From Bacillota bacterium (lineage in GTDB: Bacteria; Bacillota; Clostridia; Lachnospirales; Lachnospiraceae): a stretch of 33,667 nt of DNA. The notes beneath the pieces are model-generated. The model was not told where the DNA came from. It made no database searches and worked only from the letters and a program-made list of their open reading frames with translations. Every line of letters starts with the position of its first letter. Positions within the stretch are counted from its first letter, which is position 1. Of this stretch, positions 7,760-17,572 are shown one piece after another. Position numbers and translations under genes: made by a program. The stretch is taken from the NCBI GenBank assembly GCA_029779695.1, contig JAKPAB010000032.1, forward strand, positions 1 to 33,667, given 5' to 3'.

Positions 7760-9220
7760 TTACATATTCGTATATCCCATCAGGTATTCGTCGACTTCTC
7801 TTGCTGCCTCACGTCCTTCTGAAATAGCCCATACCACCAGTGACTGGCCTCTATGCATATCACCTGCGGTAAAAACATTATCGTAATTTGTCCTGTAATG
7901 ATTCTCTTCCGTGGCAACTGAATTACGATTGGTAAGCTGAAGTCCAAAGGCATTACTGATATAGTCTTCGCATCCTACAAATCCTGCAGCAATAATAAGA
8001 AGATCACACTTCAAATTCTTTTCAGAATCAGGTACCTCTATCATCTGTCGATTCTCAAATCTGACATTGTTGGTTTTAATCTCTGCCAGTTTTCCATTTT
8101 GAGTGATAATTTCCTTGACCGTGGTCTCATACTCTCTGGGATCATGACCGAAAACTGCTATTGCCTCTTCTTGACCATAATCAGTCTTTAGAACCTTGGG
8201 CCACTCAGGCCACGGATTATTTTCCTGCCTTACTATAGGTGGTTTCGGCATCATCTCTAGCTGAGTCACTGATTTTGCGCCTTGTCTGATGCATGTCCCG
8301 ACACAATCATTACCGGTATCACCACCACCTACAATCACTACATCTCTATCCTTGGCACTTATCGGTTTCTCTTTTTCAGGATCTAACAGATGTTTTGTAT
8401 TTGCTTTTAGAAAATCCACTGCATAATATATTCCATCTGTTTCATCAGCTCCTTCGATCCCTAGTGTTCTGGGTTTTTTGGCACCGCAGCATAGAACCAC
8501 AGCATCATATTCCCTCATTATCTCATCCTTTGATATATCCACGCCAACGTTGATTCCGGTCTTAAATACAACACCTTCCTCTTCCATCAGCTTCTGACGT
8601 CTAAGTATCGCACCCTTGTCGAGTTTCATATTAGGAATACCATACATCAGCAACCCACCGATCATGTTTTCCCGCTCGATCACAGTTACCGTATGTCCCC
8701 TATGATTGAGCTGATCCGCTACTGCCAGTCCTGAAGGTCCTGAGCCTACTACAGCTACGCTTTTTCCACTTCTGACATCCGGAATACAAGGCTTCATATA
8801 TCCCATTTCAAAGGCTTTTTCTATCAAGTACAATTCATTATCATGAATCGTAACACTGTCACCATCTCTCCCATTTAAGCATGCCTTTTCGCACAGTTCG
8901 GGGCACACCCTCCCGGTGAATTCCGGGAAATTATTTGTCTTTAATAATCTGCTAAGTGCATGCTCTATATGCCCATGATATATCTCATCATTCCATTCCG
9001 GGATCAGATTATGAAGAGGGCATCCTGTTACCATTCCACTTAATCTGATGGCTGATTGACACATCGGGACTCCGCAGTTCATGCATCTGGCTGCCTGTTT
9101 CTTCCTCTCCTCCTGGTCTAGTACATTATGAAATTCTTCATAATTTTTGATTCTATCCTTCGGAGCAATGTTGTTATTCTCTTTTCTCTCGTATTCCAAA
9201 AATCCTGTTGGCTTACCCAT
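7760..9220 (-). CDS. gltD: glutamate synthase (NADPH) small subunit
   Basis: GltD takes electrons from NADPH through FAD and iron-sulfur clusters and passes them to GltB. The 486 residues include the N-terminal 4Fe-4S ligands CMNCGVPMC (Cys46, 49, 54) plus Cys67, and a second cysteine group CPELCEKAC (106-114). The FAD-binding VVGSGPSG is at about 157-164 and the NADPH-binding IVGGGDTGND at 296-305. The C-terminal TAGDMHRGQSLVVWAI is typical of the family. The length is normal. AAGGAG sits 7 nt before the ATG and gltB ends 11 nt upstream, so gltB and gltD form one transcription unit. No anomalies are seen. Confidence 0.97.
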   Translation of the reverse strand: MGKPTGFLEYERKENNNIAPKDRIKNYEEFHNVLDQEERKKQAARCMNCGVPMCQSAIRLSGMVTGCPLHNLIPEWNDEIYHGHIEHALSRLLKTNNFPEFTGRVCPELCEKACLNGRDGDSVTIHDNELYLIEKAFEMGYMKPCIPDVRSGKSVAVVGSGPSGLAVADQLNHRGHTVTVIERENMIGGLLMYGIPNMKLDKGAILRRQKLMEEEGVVFKTGINVGVDISKDEIMREYDAVVLCCGAKKPRTLGIEGADETDGIYYAVDFLKANTKHLLDPEKEKPISAKDRDVVIVGGGDTGNDCVGTCIRQGAKSVTQLEMMPKPPIVRQENNPWPEWPKVLKTDYGQEEAIAVFGHDPREYETTVKEIITQNGKLAEIKTNNVRFENRQMIEVPDSEKNLKCDLLIIAAGFVGCEDYISNAFGLQLTNRNSVATEENHYRTNYDNVFTAGDMHRGQSLVVWAISEGREAAREVDEYLMGYTNM

Positions 9221-9231
9221 TGCTTTTCTCC

Positions 9232-12200
9232 TTATATAGCACTTATTTCTTTGAAGGCTTCAAGTTCTGCATTCTCATGAGATATTCCCTGCTCCTCATA
9301 TTTGCTGATGGCCACCAGAACCTTTTGATAATCCAAAGGTACTATTTTTTTAAAATGCGGAAGATACTCTGCAAAATCATTCAGAATGTTATTGCCAAGA
9401 ACCGATCCTGTCTCCTTGCAATAATCCTTAAGTATATTCTTGAGCTCCTGAATATCGTATTTCTCGGTCACTTCGTGCATAGTAACCATGTCCTTATTGA
9501 TCCTCAGATATAGTGTATGATCCTTGTCCAGAACATAAGCCACGCCACCGCTCATTCCTGCTGCGAAATTCTTGCCTGTCATTCCCAGGATAACTGCACG
9601 TCCTCCGGTCATATATTCCAGTCCATGATCTCCGCATCCCTCGGCTACAGCTGTAGCTCCGGAATTTCTAACACAGAATCTCTCACCAGCTATACCGCAT
9701 ACATAGGCCTTGCCGGAAGTCGCACCATATAGTGCTACGTTTCCGATTATTATGTTTTCACTTGCCTTTAATGTACTGTTCTTCGGCGGAGTAACTATAA
9801 GCTTGCCTCCTGATAATCCCTTACCGAATCCATCATTGGCATCGCCTCTCAGCCTAAGAGTAAGTCCCTTCGGGATAAAAGCTCCGAATGACTGACCTCC
9901 GCCACCGATACAATCAACTATATAAGTATCTTCCTTTAGATTATCACCACAGGATTCCAGGATCTCAGATCCTAAGATCGTTCCTACTGTTCTATTTGTG
10001 GAAGAAACAAATATCATCTCCTCGTGTTTCTTTTTTTCTTCTATCTTTTTCCTGAATTTCGGGATCAGTTTCGACTCATCTATAGTTTTGTCCAATGCGA
10101 AATCATATACCGCCTCAGGATCAAAATGTCTCTTTTCGGCATTTGCATAGGATGGATCTATGATATTGTCCAGGTCTACCATTTCGGCTCTTCCTGTTAT
10201 CAAATTATCCTTGACCTTTAGACAGTCACATCTGCCTACCATTTCCTCCACAGTTCTAAATCCCATTGATGCCATGAGTTCTCGCATCTCTTCTGCGATA
10301 AAATTCATGAAATTCATTACATATTCAGGTTTACCTCTGAACCTTTTTCTAAGGGTCTCATTTTGGGTAGCTACTCCAAATGGACATGTATCCATACTAC
10401 AGACCCTCATCATCATGCATCCCATAGTAACCAATGGTGCAGTTGCAAATCCATATTCCTCAGCTCCGAGAAGTGCTGCGATCACTACATCTCTTCCACT
10501 CATCAGCTTGCCGTCAGTTTCTATTATCACTCGGTCCCTGAGTCCATTTTGGATCAGCGTATGATGTGCCTCAGTCAGCCCCAGCTCCCACGGAAGTCCT
10601 GCATTATGAATAGAGCTTGACGGAGCGGCACCGGTTCCTCCATCATATCCTGATATAAGTATGACCTGCGCACCTGCCTTGGCCACACCCGAGGCTATAG
10701 TTCCTACTCCTGCCTCAGATACGAGCTTTACTGATATCCTTGCCTTTCTGTTGGCATTTTTAAGGTCATATATCAGCTGTGCCAGATCCTCAATTGAGTA
10801 TATATCGTGATGAGGTGGTGGTGATATAAGTGACACACCCGGCGTAGAATATCTGGTCTTGGCAATCCAAGGATACACCTTGGTACCGGGTAGATGTCCG
10901 CCCTCACCCGGCTTAGCTCCCTGGGCCATCTTAATCTGGATTTCTTTAGCTGATGACAGATATTCCTCTGTTACTCCGAATCTTCCTGATGCTACCTGCT
11001 TGATAGCAGAATTTTTCTCTGTATTAAATCGCACAGGATCCTCTCCGCCTTCTCCTGTATTTGACTTACCGCCAAGGCGATTCATAGCTATTGCCATACA
11101 TTCATGGGCCTCTTTGGATATAGATCCGTAGGACATGGCTCCGGTCTTAAATCTCTTTACGATTTCTGATGCCGGTTCCACCTCATCTATTGGAATAGGC
11201 GTATTCTTTGGATCAAAAGTCAGAAGGCCACGCAAAGTATGAGGTGTATTGCCATCCACAAGTGTTGTATATTCTTTAAATCTCTGATAATCACCATTCT
11301 GTGTTGACTGTTGAAGGGCTATTATCGTCTCAGGATTATACAGATGATTTTCCTTGTCACTACCACTTCTAAGCTTATGGAATCCTACGCTGTCTAGGGA
11401 AGTATTTAGCCCCAGCCCCAGTGGATCAAAGGCATGATCATGTCTATAAACTACTCCCTCAGCGATTTCTTCCAGTCCTATTCCACCCACACGACTCACC
11501 GTACCGGTAAAATATTTATCTATAACCTTGGTGCTTAGACCTATTGCTTCAAATATTCTGGCTGACTGATAGGATTGAAGCGTAGATATTCCCATCTTGG
11601 CTGCGATTTTAACTATTCCGCCTAAGATTGCCTTGTTATAGTCAGTTATAGCTGTATGATAGTCCTTATCCAGTATTCCGATATCGATCAGCTCTGCTAT
11701 ACACTCATGAGCCAGATATGGATTGATAGCTCTTGCTCCGAATCCCAGCAGACATGCCATCTGATGAACATCTCTAGGTTCGCCGCTCTCTAGGATAATA
11801 GATACAGCAGTTCTCTTTTTGGTCCTTACCAGATGCTGCTCTACTGCTGAAACTGCCAGCAGAGACGGAATAGCCACATGGTTCTCATCTACTCCTCTAT
11901 CCGACAATATAACTATGTTTGTTCCTGATGCATAAGCTCTATCTACACTTATGCACAGCTGGTCCAGGGCCTTTTCTAAAGATGTATTTTTATAATATAA
12001 GATTGAAATGACCTTTGTCTTAAATCCAGGCTGATCCAATGACTTGATCTTCATCAGGTCTACCCCAGTCAAAATAGGATCGTTGACCTCCAGGACTCTG
12101 CAATTGTCTCCCTTTTCTTCCAATAGGTTACCATCGGAGCCTATATAAACTGTAGTATCTGTAACTACCTTCTCACGAAGTGAATCAATAGGCGGGTTTG

Positions 12201-13734
12201 TAACCTGGGCAAATAGTTGTTTGAAATAAGAAAACAGTAACTGATGATGCTCCGAAAGAACTGCCAATGGCACATCATGTCCCATGGATGCTGTTGCCTC
12301 TACACTGTTTGTTGCCATCGGGAGGATCTGATCCTTGACATCTTCATAGGTATATCCAAAAACCTTGTACAGCTTGTCTCTCATCTCCTGTGTATGTTCA
12401 GGTATTTTCTTATTAGGGATCTTTAGTTTGCTCAGATGCAATAGGTACTGATCCAGCCACTCTCCGTAGGGATGTCTGCCAGCGTAATAACTCTTGCACT
12501 CTTTATCCGTAATAACTTTCTTTTTTACAGTATCTACAAGCAGTATCCGTCCCGGTTCCAGTCTTGCCTTTTTTACGATATGCTCAGGCTCTATATCCAG
12601 TACTCCAACCTCTGATGCCAATATCAGTCTGTTATCATCCGTAATGTAATATCTAGATGGTCGTAATCCATTTCTGTCAAGAGTAGCTCCTACCAAGTCC
12701 CCGTCGGAAAAGAGTATAGCTGCAGGTCCGTCCCAGGGTTCCATCATCGTTGCATAATAATGGTAGAAGTTTTTCCTATCCTCTTTCATAAAATTATTAT
12801 GTTTCCAAGGTTCCGGGATCAGCATCATAAGTGAAAGCGGTAGGTCCATCCCGTTCATATAGAAAAATTCCAATGTATTATCCAGCATAGCAGAGTCTGA
12901 TCCTGAGTTATCCACTACCGGAAGTATCTTCTGAGAGTTCTCTTTTAGAAATGGTGAACTCATGGTCTCTTCTCTGGCCAGCATTCTGTCTATGTTGCCA
13001 CGGATAGTATTAATCTCACCATTATGCGCAATCATCCTATATGGATGTGCTCTGTCCCAGCTAGGCGTAGTATTGGTCGAGAAACGTGAATGGACAACTG
13101 CAATTGCTGTCTCATACTCTTTTTTCTGTAAATCATCATAAAAGGCTCTCAGCTGATTCACTAGAAACATTCCCTTATATACTATTGTTCTGGATGAAAG
13201 TGAGCATATATATGTGTCTTCCGAGCTTTGTTCGAATTCTCGCCTGGTAATATATAGCTTTCTATCAAATTCCAAGCCTTTTTTAACAGATTCAGGTCTT
13301 GCCACAAATCCCTGCATTATATATGGCATACAATCTCTGGCCTTATCTCCCAGTATCTCCGGGTGAGTAGGTACTTCTCTCCATCCTGAAAATGTCATGC
13401 CATTCTTCTCTGCCATGACTTCAAACATTCTCATAGCAAAGTTTCTCTTTAGTTTATCCTGCGGGAAAAAGAACATTCCGACACCATAATCTCTTTCACT
13501 ACCTATTTTTATCCCTGAGATTTTGGCTGCTTTTGAAAAGAACGAATGTGATATCTGAAGGAGAATACCTACTCCATCACCGACCTTACCTGTGGCATCT
13601 TTTCCTGCACGGTGTTCTAGTTTCTCAACTATTGTAAGGGCATCATCTAATACCTTATAGTCCTTATGTCCGTCGATATTAACTACTGTTCCGATTCCAC
13701 ATGCATCATGCTCTAATACGTCGTTGTATAGCAT
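9232..13734 (-). CDS. gltB: glutamate synthase large subunit
   Basis: GltB makes two glutamates from glutamine and 2-oxoglutarate. I place the start at 13734 rather than at the in-frame ATG at 13764, because AGGAGG lies just upstream of 13734 and the resulting 11-residue MLYNDVLEHDA is a typical propeptide before the catalytic Cys12 of CGIG. That gives 1500 residues, normal for the family. Domains in order: Ntn glutaminase (12 to about 430), central domain (about 480-770), FMN/2-oxoglutarate barrel (about 820-1190) with the 3Fe-4S ligands Cys1106, Cys1112 and Cys1117 (CMMMRVCSMDTC), and a C-terminal beta-helix with repeated GG/GN turns (about 1240-1480). It leads the gltBD unit and is preceded by its own promoter and a strong leader hairpin. 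Confidence 0.97.
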   Translation of the reverse strand: MLYNDVLEHDACGIGTVVNIDGHKDYKVLDDALTIVEKLEHRAGKDATGKVGDGVGILLQISHSFFSKAAKISGIKIGSERDYGVGMFFFPQDKLKRNFAMRMFEVMAEKNGMTFSGWREVPTHPEILGDKARDCMPYIMQGFVARPESVKKGLEFDRKLYITRREFEQSSEDTYICSLSSRTIVYKGMFLVNQLRAFYDDLQKKEYETAIAVVHSRFSTNTTPSWDRAHPYRMIAHNGEINTIRGNIDRMLAREETMSSPFLKENSQKILPVVDNSGSDSAMLDNTLEFFYMNGMDLPLSLMMLIPEPWKHNNFMKEDRKNFYHYYATMMEPWDGPAAILFSDGDLVGATLDRNGLRPSRYYITDDNRLILASEVGVLDIEPEHIVKKARLEPGRILLVDTVKKKVITDKECKSYYAGRHPYGEWLDQYLLHLSKLKIPNKKIPEHTQEMRDKLYKVFGYTYEDVKDQILPMATNSVEATASMGHDVPLAVLSEHHQLLFSYFKQLFAQVTNPPIDSLREKVVTDTTVYIGSDGNLLEEKGDNCRVLEVNDPILTGVDLMKIKSLDQPGFKTKVISILYYKNTSLEKALDQLCISVDRAYASGTNIVILSDRGVDENHVAIPSLLAVSAVEQHLVRTKKRTAVSIILESGEPRDVHQMACLLGFGARAINPYLAHECIAELIDIGILDKDYHTAITDYNKAILGGIVKIAAKMGISTLQSYQSARIFEAIGLSTKVIDKYFTGTVSRVGGIGLEEIAEGVVYRHDHAFDPLGLGLNTSLDSVGFHKLRSGSDKENHLYNPETIIALQQSTQNGDYQRFKEYTTLVDGNTPHTLRGLLTFDPKNTPIPIDEVEPASEIVKRFKTGAMSYGSISKEAHECMAIAMNRLGGKSNTGEGGEDPVRFNTEKNSAIKQVASGRFGVTEEYLSSAKEIQIKMAQGAKPGEGGHLPGTKVYPWIAKTRYSTPGVSLISPPPHHDIYSIEDLAQLIYDLKNANRKARISVKLVSEAGVGTIASGVAKAGAQVILISGYDGGTGAAPSSSIHNAGLPWELGLTEAHHTLIQNGLRDRVIIETDGKLMSGRDVVIAALLGAEEYGFATAPLVTMGCMMMRVCSMDTCPFGVATQNETLRKRFRGKPEYVMNFMNFIAEEMRELMASMGFRTVEEMVGRCDCLKVKDNLITGRAEMVDLDNIIDPSYANAEKRHFDPEAVYDFALDKTIDESKLIPKFRKKIEEKKKHEEMIFVSSTNRTVGTILGSEILESCGDNLKEDTYIVDCIGGGGQSFGAFIPKGLTLRLRGDANDGFGKGLSGGKLIVTPPKNSTLKASENIIIGNVALYGATSGKAYVCGIAGERFCVRNSGATAVAEGCGDHGLEYMTGGRAVILGMTGKNFAAGMSGGVAYVLDKDHTLYLRINKDMVTMHEVTEKYDIQELKNILKDYCKETGSVLGNNILNDFAEYLPHFKKIVPLDYQKVLVAISKYEEQGISHENAELEAFKEISAI

Positions 13735-13781
13735 AGGTGGTTCCTCCTGTATGAATTGTTTCAATTGCTAATTATATAAGC

Positions 13782-13822
13782 AAAAGGGCGCTTAGAGACC
13801 TGTGTCCCTAAGCGCCCTTGCT
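13782..13822 (-). promoter_or_regulatory. gltB leader hairpin (attenuator or 5' stabiliser)
   Basis: The arms 13805-13819 and 13784-13798 form a 15-bp stem with one G-U pair and a six-base loop CACAGG (minus-strand RNA). With a two-base bulge it can extend by four more pairs. It is followed by UUUUGC. It starts within about ten bases of the predicted transcript start and ends about 50 nt before gltB, so it occupies most of the leader. The 5' arm with flank, AGCAAGGGCGCT (13811-13822), matches the asnB hairpin at 11 of 12 positions, and both have an upper GGGA/UCUC stem. Confidence 0.7.
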
Positions 13823-13835
13823 TAATATAAGTAAT

Positions 13836-13862
13836 ATTATACCTAAAAAAAATTGTTGTCAA
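13836..13862 (-). promoter_or_regulatory. promoter of gltBD
   Basis: On the minus strand a perfect TTGACA (13857-13862) and a perfect TATAAT (13836-13841) are separated by 15 bp, shorter than the usual 17. An eight-T run fills the spacer. The predicted start near 13829 places the gltB hairpin at the very 5' end of the RNA. Both hexamers are consensus, but the short spacer may make the promoter dependent on an activator. Confidence 0.65.
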
Positions 13863-13914
13863 CACAGATTATTTATGAACTGCTACACTCTTTAATATTT
13901 AATCAGTATGATTG

Positions 13915-15552
<1,638 letters not shown>

Positions 15553-15635
15553 TTACTGTTGCACGTTGTGCATTCTAACTAGTCGTTCTCGAGTATTTCC
15601 ATACTCAAATCTGATAATAATATCCGCATTTACAC

Positions 15636-15696
15636 AAAAAAAGTGTCTACGGATACGTAAAGGCTTTTATGGTCTTCACTGATCCGCAGACACCAT
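15636..15696 (-). promoter_or_regulatory. pyrG leader terminator with competing antiterminator
   Basis: In minus-strand RNA GUGUCUGCGGAU (15682-15693) pairs with AUCCGUAGACAC (15643-15654), 12 bp with one G-U, around a 27-base loop, followed directly by seven U (15636-15642): a clear intrinsic terminator about 110 nt before pyrG. An alternative helix, AUGGU (15692-15696) with ACCAU (15669-15673), extendable by CU/AG after a small bulge, uses the 5' arm of the terminator and would prevent it forming. The layout is that of transcription attenuation, as known for pyrG in other Firmicutes. The pyrimidine-rich 5' arm used in Bacillus is not obvious here. Confidence 0.75.
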
Positions 15697-15723
15697 TGTC
15701 CGCCCTGTATTTTTATCTTAAAA

Positions 15724-15752
15724 AGATTAATACCACGGAGATGTATTGTCAA
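15724..15752 (-). promoter_or_regulatory. possible pyrG promoter
   Basis: A perfect TTGACA (15747-15752, minus strand) is followed after 17 bp by TAATCT (15724-15729), a poor -10 (3 of 6). It lies between the stop of the 42-residue gene and the pyrG attenuator, where a promoter is needed. The exact start is uncertain: an ACAGGGC about 18 nt further on could be an alternative start region. Confidence 0.35.
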
Positions 15753-15779
15753 GAATTTTATATGTTCCTAATTTTTAGA

Positions 15780-15908
15780 TTAGTTCTCTTTTTTCTTATC
15801 TTCTTTTTTATCAGATTTGTCTCCAGAGCCCCTGTCAAATATCAACGCTCCAATACCCATAGATGCAACTAATATTGAACAAATTACATTAACAATTATT
15901 CTTCCCAT
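15780..15908 (-). CDS. small single-pass membrane protein (42 aa)
   Basis: MGRIIVNVICSILVASMGIG opens a hydrophobic segment (about 4-24), followed by a tail of alternating Asp, Lys and Glu to residue 42. The pattern is that of a membrane-anchored micro-protein with a cytoplasmic or surface charged tail; the family is not recognised. GAGGA lies 7 nt before the ATG, a good ribosome binding site, which makes translation likely. It follows the 141-residue membrane protein gene by 50 nt on the same strand and precedes the pyrG promoter. Confidence 0.6.
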   Translation of the reverse strand: MGRIIVNVICSILVASMGIGALIFDRGSGDKSDKKEDKKKEN

Positions 15909-15958
15909 TTTTTTATCCTCTTTTTCAAAAACAATACAGAATTATTTATCTATTTGAT

Positions 15959-16384
15959 TTATTGAAAAAGAATTCGATCACGTTTGCCATCCTTTCGCCG
16001 GATAAACTGGATCAGACGGACCCATAGATAATCTACATTTATAGCATGAGCTGCATGGTAGAATCCCTTCTGAACAGAGAGAACCACAAGTGCCCAAATG
16101 GCCGAAATGATAAGCAATAGATACATCTGATCATTATCGGTACTAACTGAATCAGACTGATATCTAAGGGTTATTTTTTTCTCGACATTGGCCTCATTAG
16201 AAAATGAATGGGGATTATCTGGACCTATAGATTCATGTCTCACATGGCTCCAACTACCATGTGAGACCACACCCGAATCAATACCTGTACTGATTTCAGG
16301 TACTCTGAAAAGAGTTGAAATGACTACTATCATCACAACCATAATTACACTAAATGCAATTTTCCTCAGAGTCTTTTTTTTCAT
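15959..16384 (-). CDS. hypothetical two-pass membrane protein (141 aa)
   Basis: The protein begins MKKKTLRK, then a hydrophobic segment (about 10-27), a polar loop of about 60 residues rich in Ser, His and Asn, a second hydrophobic segment (about 87-104), and a basic C-terminal tail (IRRKDGKRDR). The inside-positive ends suggest both termini are cytoplasmic with the loop outside. I do not recognise a family. No Shine-Dalgarno sequence precedes the ATG, and an in-frame TAA lies just upstream. A putative TTGAGT-16-TAAAAT promoter ends so close to the ATG that the mRNA could be leaderless. The loop region contains an 11-bp perfect inverted repeat. Confidence 0.6.
   Translation of the reverse strand: MKKKTLRKIAFSVIMVVMIVVISTLFRVPEISTGIDSGVVSHGSWSHVRHESIGPDNPHSFSNEANVEKKITLRYQSDSVSTDNDQMYLLLIISAIWALVVLSVQKGFYHAAHAINVDYLWVRLIQFIRRKDGKRDRILFQ
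16237..16267. repeat. 11-bp perfect inverted repeat inside a coding region
   Basis: GTCTCACATGG (16237-16247) and CCATGTGAGAC (16257-16267) flank a 9-base spacer. The repeat lies in the part of the 141-residue protein gene that encodes VSHGSWSHV, a near-palindromic peptide, so the symmetry may be a by-product of that sequence or a real hairpin or operator. Confidence 0.6.
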
Positions 16385-16469
16385 ATTTGTATTTTATCAT
16401 ATTTGATAGTTCACTCAATATTTATCAGATGATTTTCAAAAAAATTTATAAGGATTTATGCTTTGATTT

Positions 16470-17321
16470 CTATATGTTTTGTAAAAACTCCTCGCCCTCT
16501 TCTGGGATCTTTGACTCTCTCAGCCAGACTATATTAAACTCATGGCTGAGCTCAAATCCCTTTACATTAAACGTCCCGATATCTGTTCTGTCTTTTATTA
16601 CAGAATCGTATGTGAAGCTAATCCCGATCTTATCAGATACCAGATCACTTATCATAGCAAAGCTGCTTATCTCGATGCACCGCTTAAACATATCGAGGGA
16701 GTGTCCTCTGTTCTGTAATTCTCGTTCCAATATGTCTCTCGTTCCAGAACCATTTTCCCTTATTATAATATCCTCTCCGTATATATCCTTGAATTCCACA
16801 GTCTTGCCGGAAAACCGATGATCCTTACTGCATATTCCTGTAAAATTATCTTTTCTAAGCAATCTATATCCATACTTGCTTTTATCGAAGATACCTTCAA
16901 CTATGGCAAAATCCAGCTTACTTCCCTTCATATCCTCCAAAAGTGCTGCTGTATTATCAATTCTAAGAACTATAGTCTTATTAGGATCACTAAGATACTT
17001 TTTCACTGCGTCAAATATTATATAGTCCCCTATTGTCTTTGTAGCTCCCACTCTTATGGTCTTGATATCAGGTTCTAGAAGTTCTTCTCTTAGACAATCA
17101 TAATTATGTCTAAGCGACAGGATATAATTTTCCAGAATCACCGAAGCCTTGGTCCTTTTGAGCTTTCGGTGATCATATATAAACAATCTGACCTTGAGTT
17201 CTTCCTCTAGAGATTGTATCTGCCTCGTAACCGCAGGCTGGGTCAAATTCATCTCTTCAGAGGTTTTCCTATAATTCATTAGCCTGCAAAGGGTTATAAA
17301 TGTCTCATATCTGGTATCCAT
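16470..17321 (-). CDS. LysR family transcriptional regulator
   Basis: The 283 residues have the LysR layout: winged helix-turn-helix (about 1-60; SEEMNLTQPAVTRQIQSLEE), a linker helix and a periplasmic-binding-like effector domain (about 90-280) with the IRVGAT opening and the REAGSGTR-like ENGSGTRD segment. AAGG precedes the ATG by 7 nt. The gene diverges from a YeiH/PSE-family transporter; in many bacteria a LysR regulator controls such an adjacent transporter, so the transporter gene is the likely target. A 6+3+6 palindrome sits 25 bp upstream of the start. The effector cannot be told from sequence. Confidence 0.9.
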   Translation of the reverse strand: MDTRYETFITLCRLMNYRKTSEEMNLTQPAVTRQIQSLEEELKVRLFIYDHRKLKRTKASVILENYILSLRHNYDCLREELLEPDIKTIRVGATKTIGDYIIFDAVKKYLSDPNKTIVLRIDNTAALLEDMKGSKLDFAIVEGIFDKSKYGYRLLRKDNFTGICSKDHRFSGKTVEFKDIYGEDIIIRENGSGTRDILERELQNRGHSLDMFKRCIEISSFAMISDLVSDKIGISFTYDSVIKDRTDIGTFNVKGFELSHEFNIVWLRESKIPEEGEEFLQNI

Positions 17322-17345
17322 ATTTTTTCCTTTTTATCATTTTTT

Positions 17346-17360
17346 ATTGATTTCATCAAT
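17346..17360. promoter_or_regulatory. candidate LysR operator
   Basis: ATTGAT-TTC-ATCAAT is a perfect palindrome with T-N11-A geometry, the usual core of LysR sites. It lies in the divergent intergenic region near the regulator's own start, where autoregulatory LysR sites are common. The surrounding DNA is very AT-rich with further TTAAT/ATTAA words, so chance is possible. Confidence 0.4.
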
Positions 17361-17503
17361 TTAATTAACTTCATTAACTTTATTAGCTTTATCAATAAGT
17401 TTTTTTTATCATATTATAAATATTAATAATTAGATTTTATCGCTATGTAATAATAAAATCAATCTTGCATGTATAAAAAATAAATACTTAAATTCTAGAA
17501 AAC

Positions 17504-17557
17504 ATTGATCATAATTTATTCCAAAACTTTTTAGTTTTTGGAATAATTATGATCAAT
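17504..17557 (+). repeat. 21-bp imperfect inverted repeat in the transporter leader
   Basis: The arm beginning ATTGATCATAATT (17504-17526) pairs with 17535-17557 with a single bulged T, leaving an 8-base loop CTTTTTAG. It ends 4 bp before the AAAGG ribosome binding site of the PSE transporter and contains the upstream in-frame ATG (17549). A weak TTGCAT-17-TTAAAT promoter at 17465-17493 would start the RNA right at the hairpin. It could be a translation- or stability-controlling hairpin or a regulator-binding site. Confidence 0.6.
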
Positions 17558-17572
17558 CAGAAAGGTAAAATT

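Noticed and set aside
8293-8553. His-rich plus-strand open frame inside gltD
   Set aside because: It is a shadow of the antisense gltD codons, with no ribosome binding site; the His-rich text comes from antisense reading.
10160-10564. A 134-codon plus-strand open frame inside gltB
   Set aside because: It is antisense to the FMN domain of gltB, has no ribosome binding site and shows no recognisable protein family.
13735-13764. Longer gltB start at the ATG at 13764
   Set aside because: The ATG at 13734 has AGGAGG next to it and gives a normal short propeptide before the catalytic Cys.
13782-13822. T-box leader before gltB
   Set aside because: The leader is under 100 nt and lacks the specifier loop and the TGG-containing T-box sequence.
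17549-17572. Upstream ATG of the PSE transporter
   Set aside because: It lies inside a long inverted repeat with no binding site; the ATG at 17573 has AAAGG at 7 nt.
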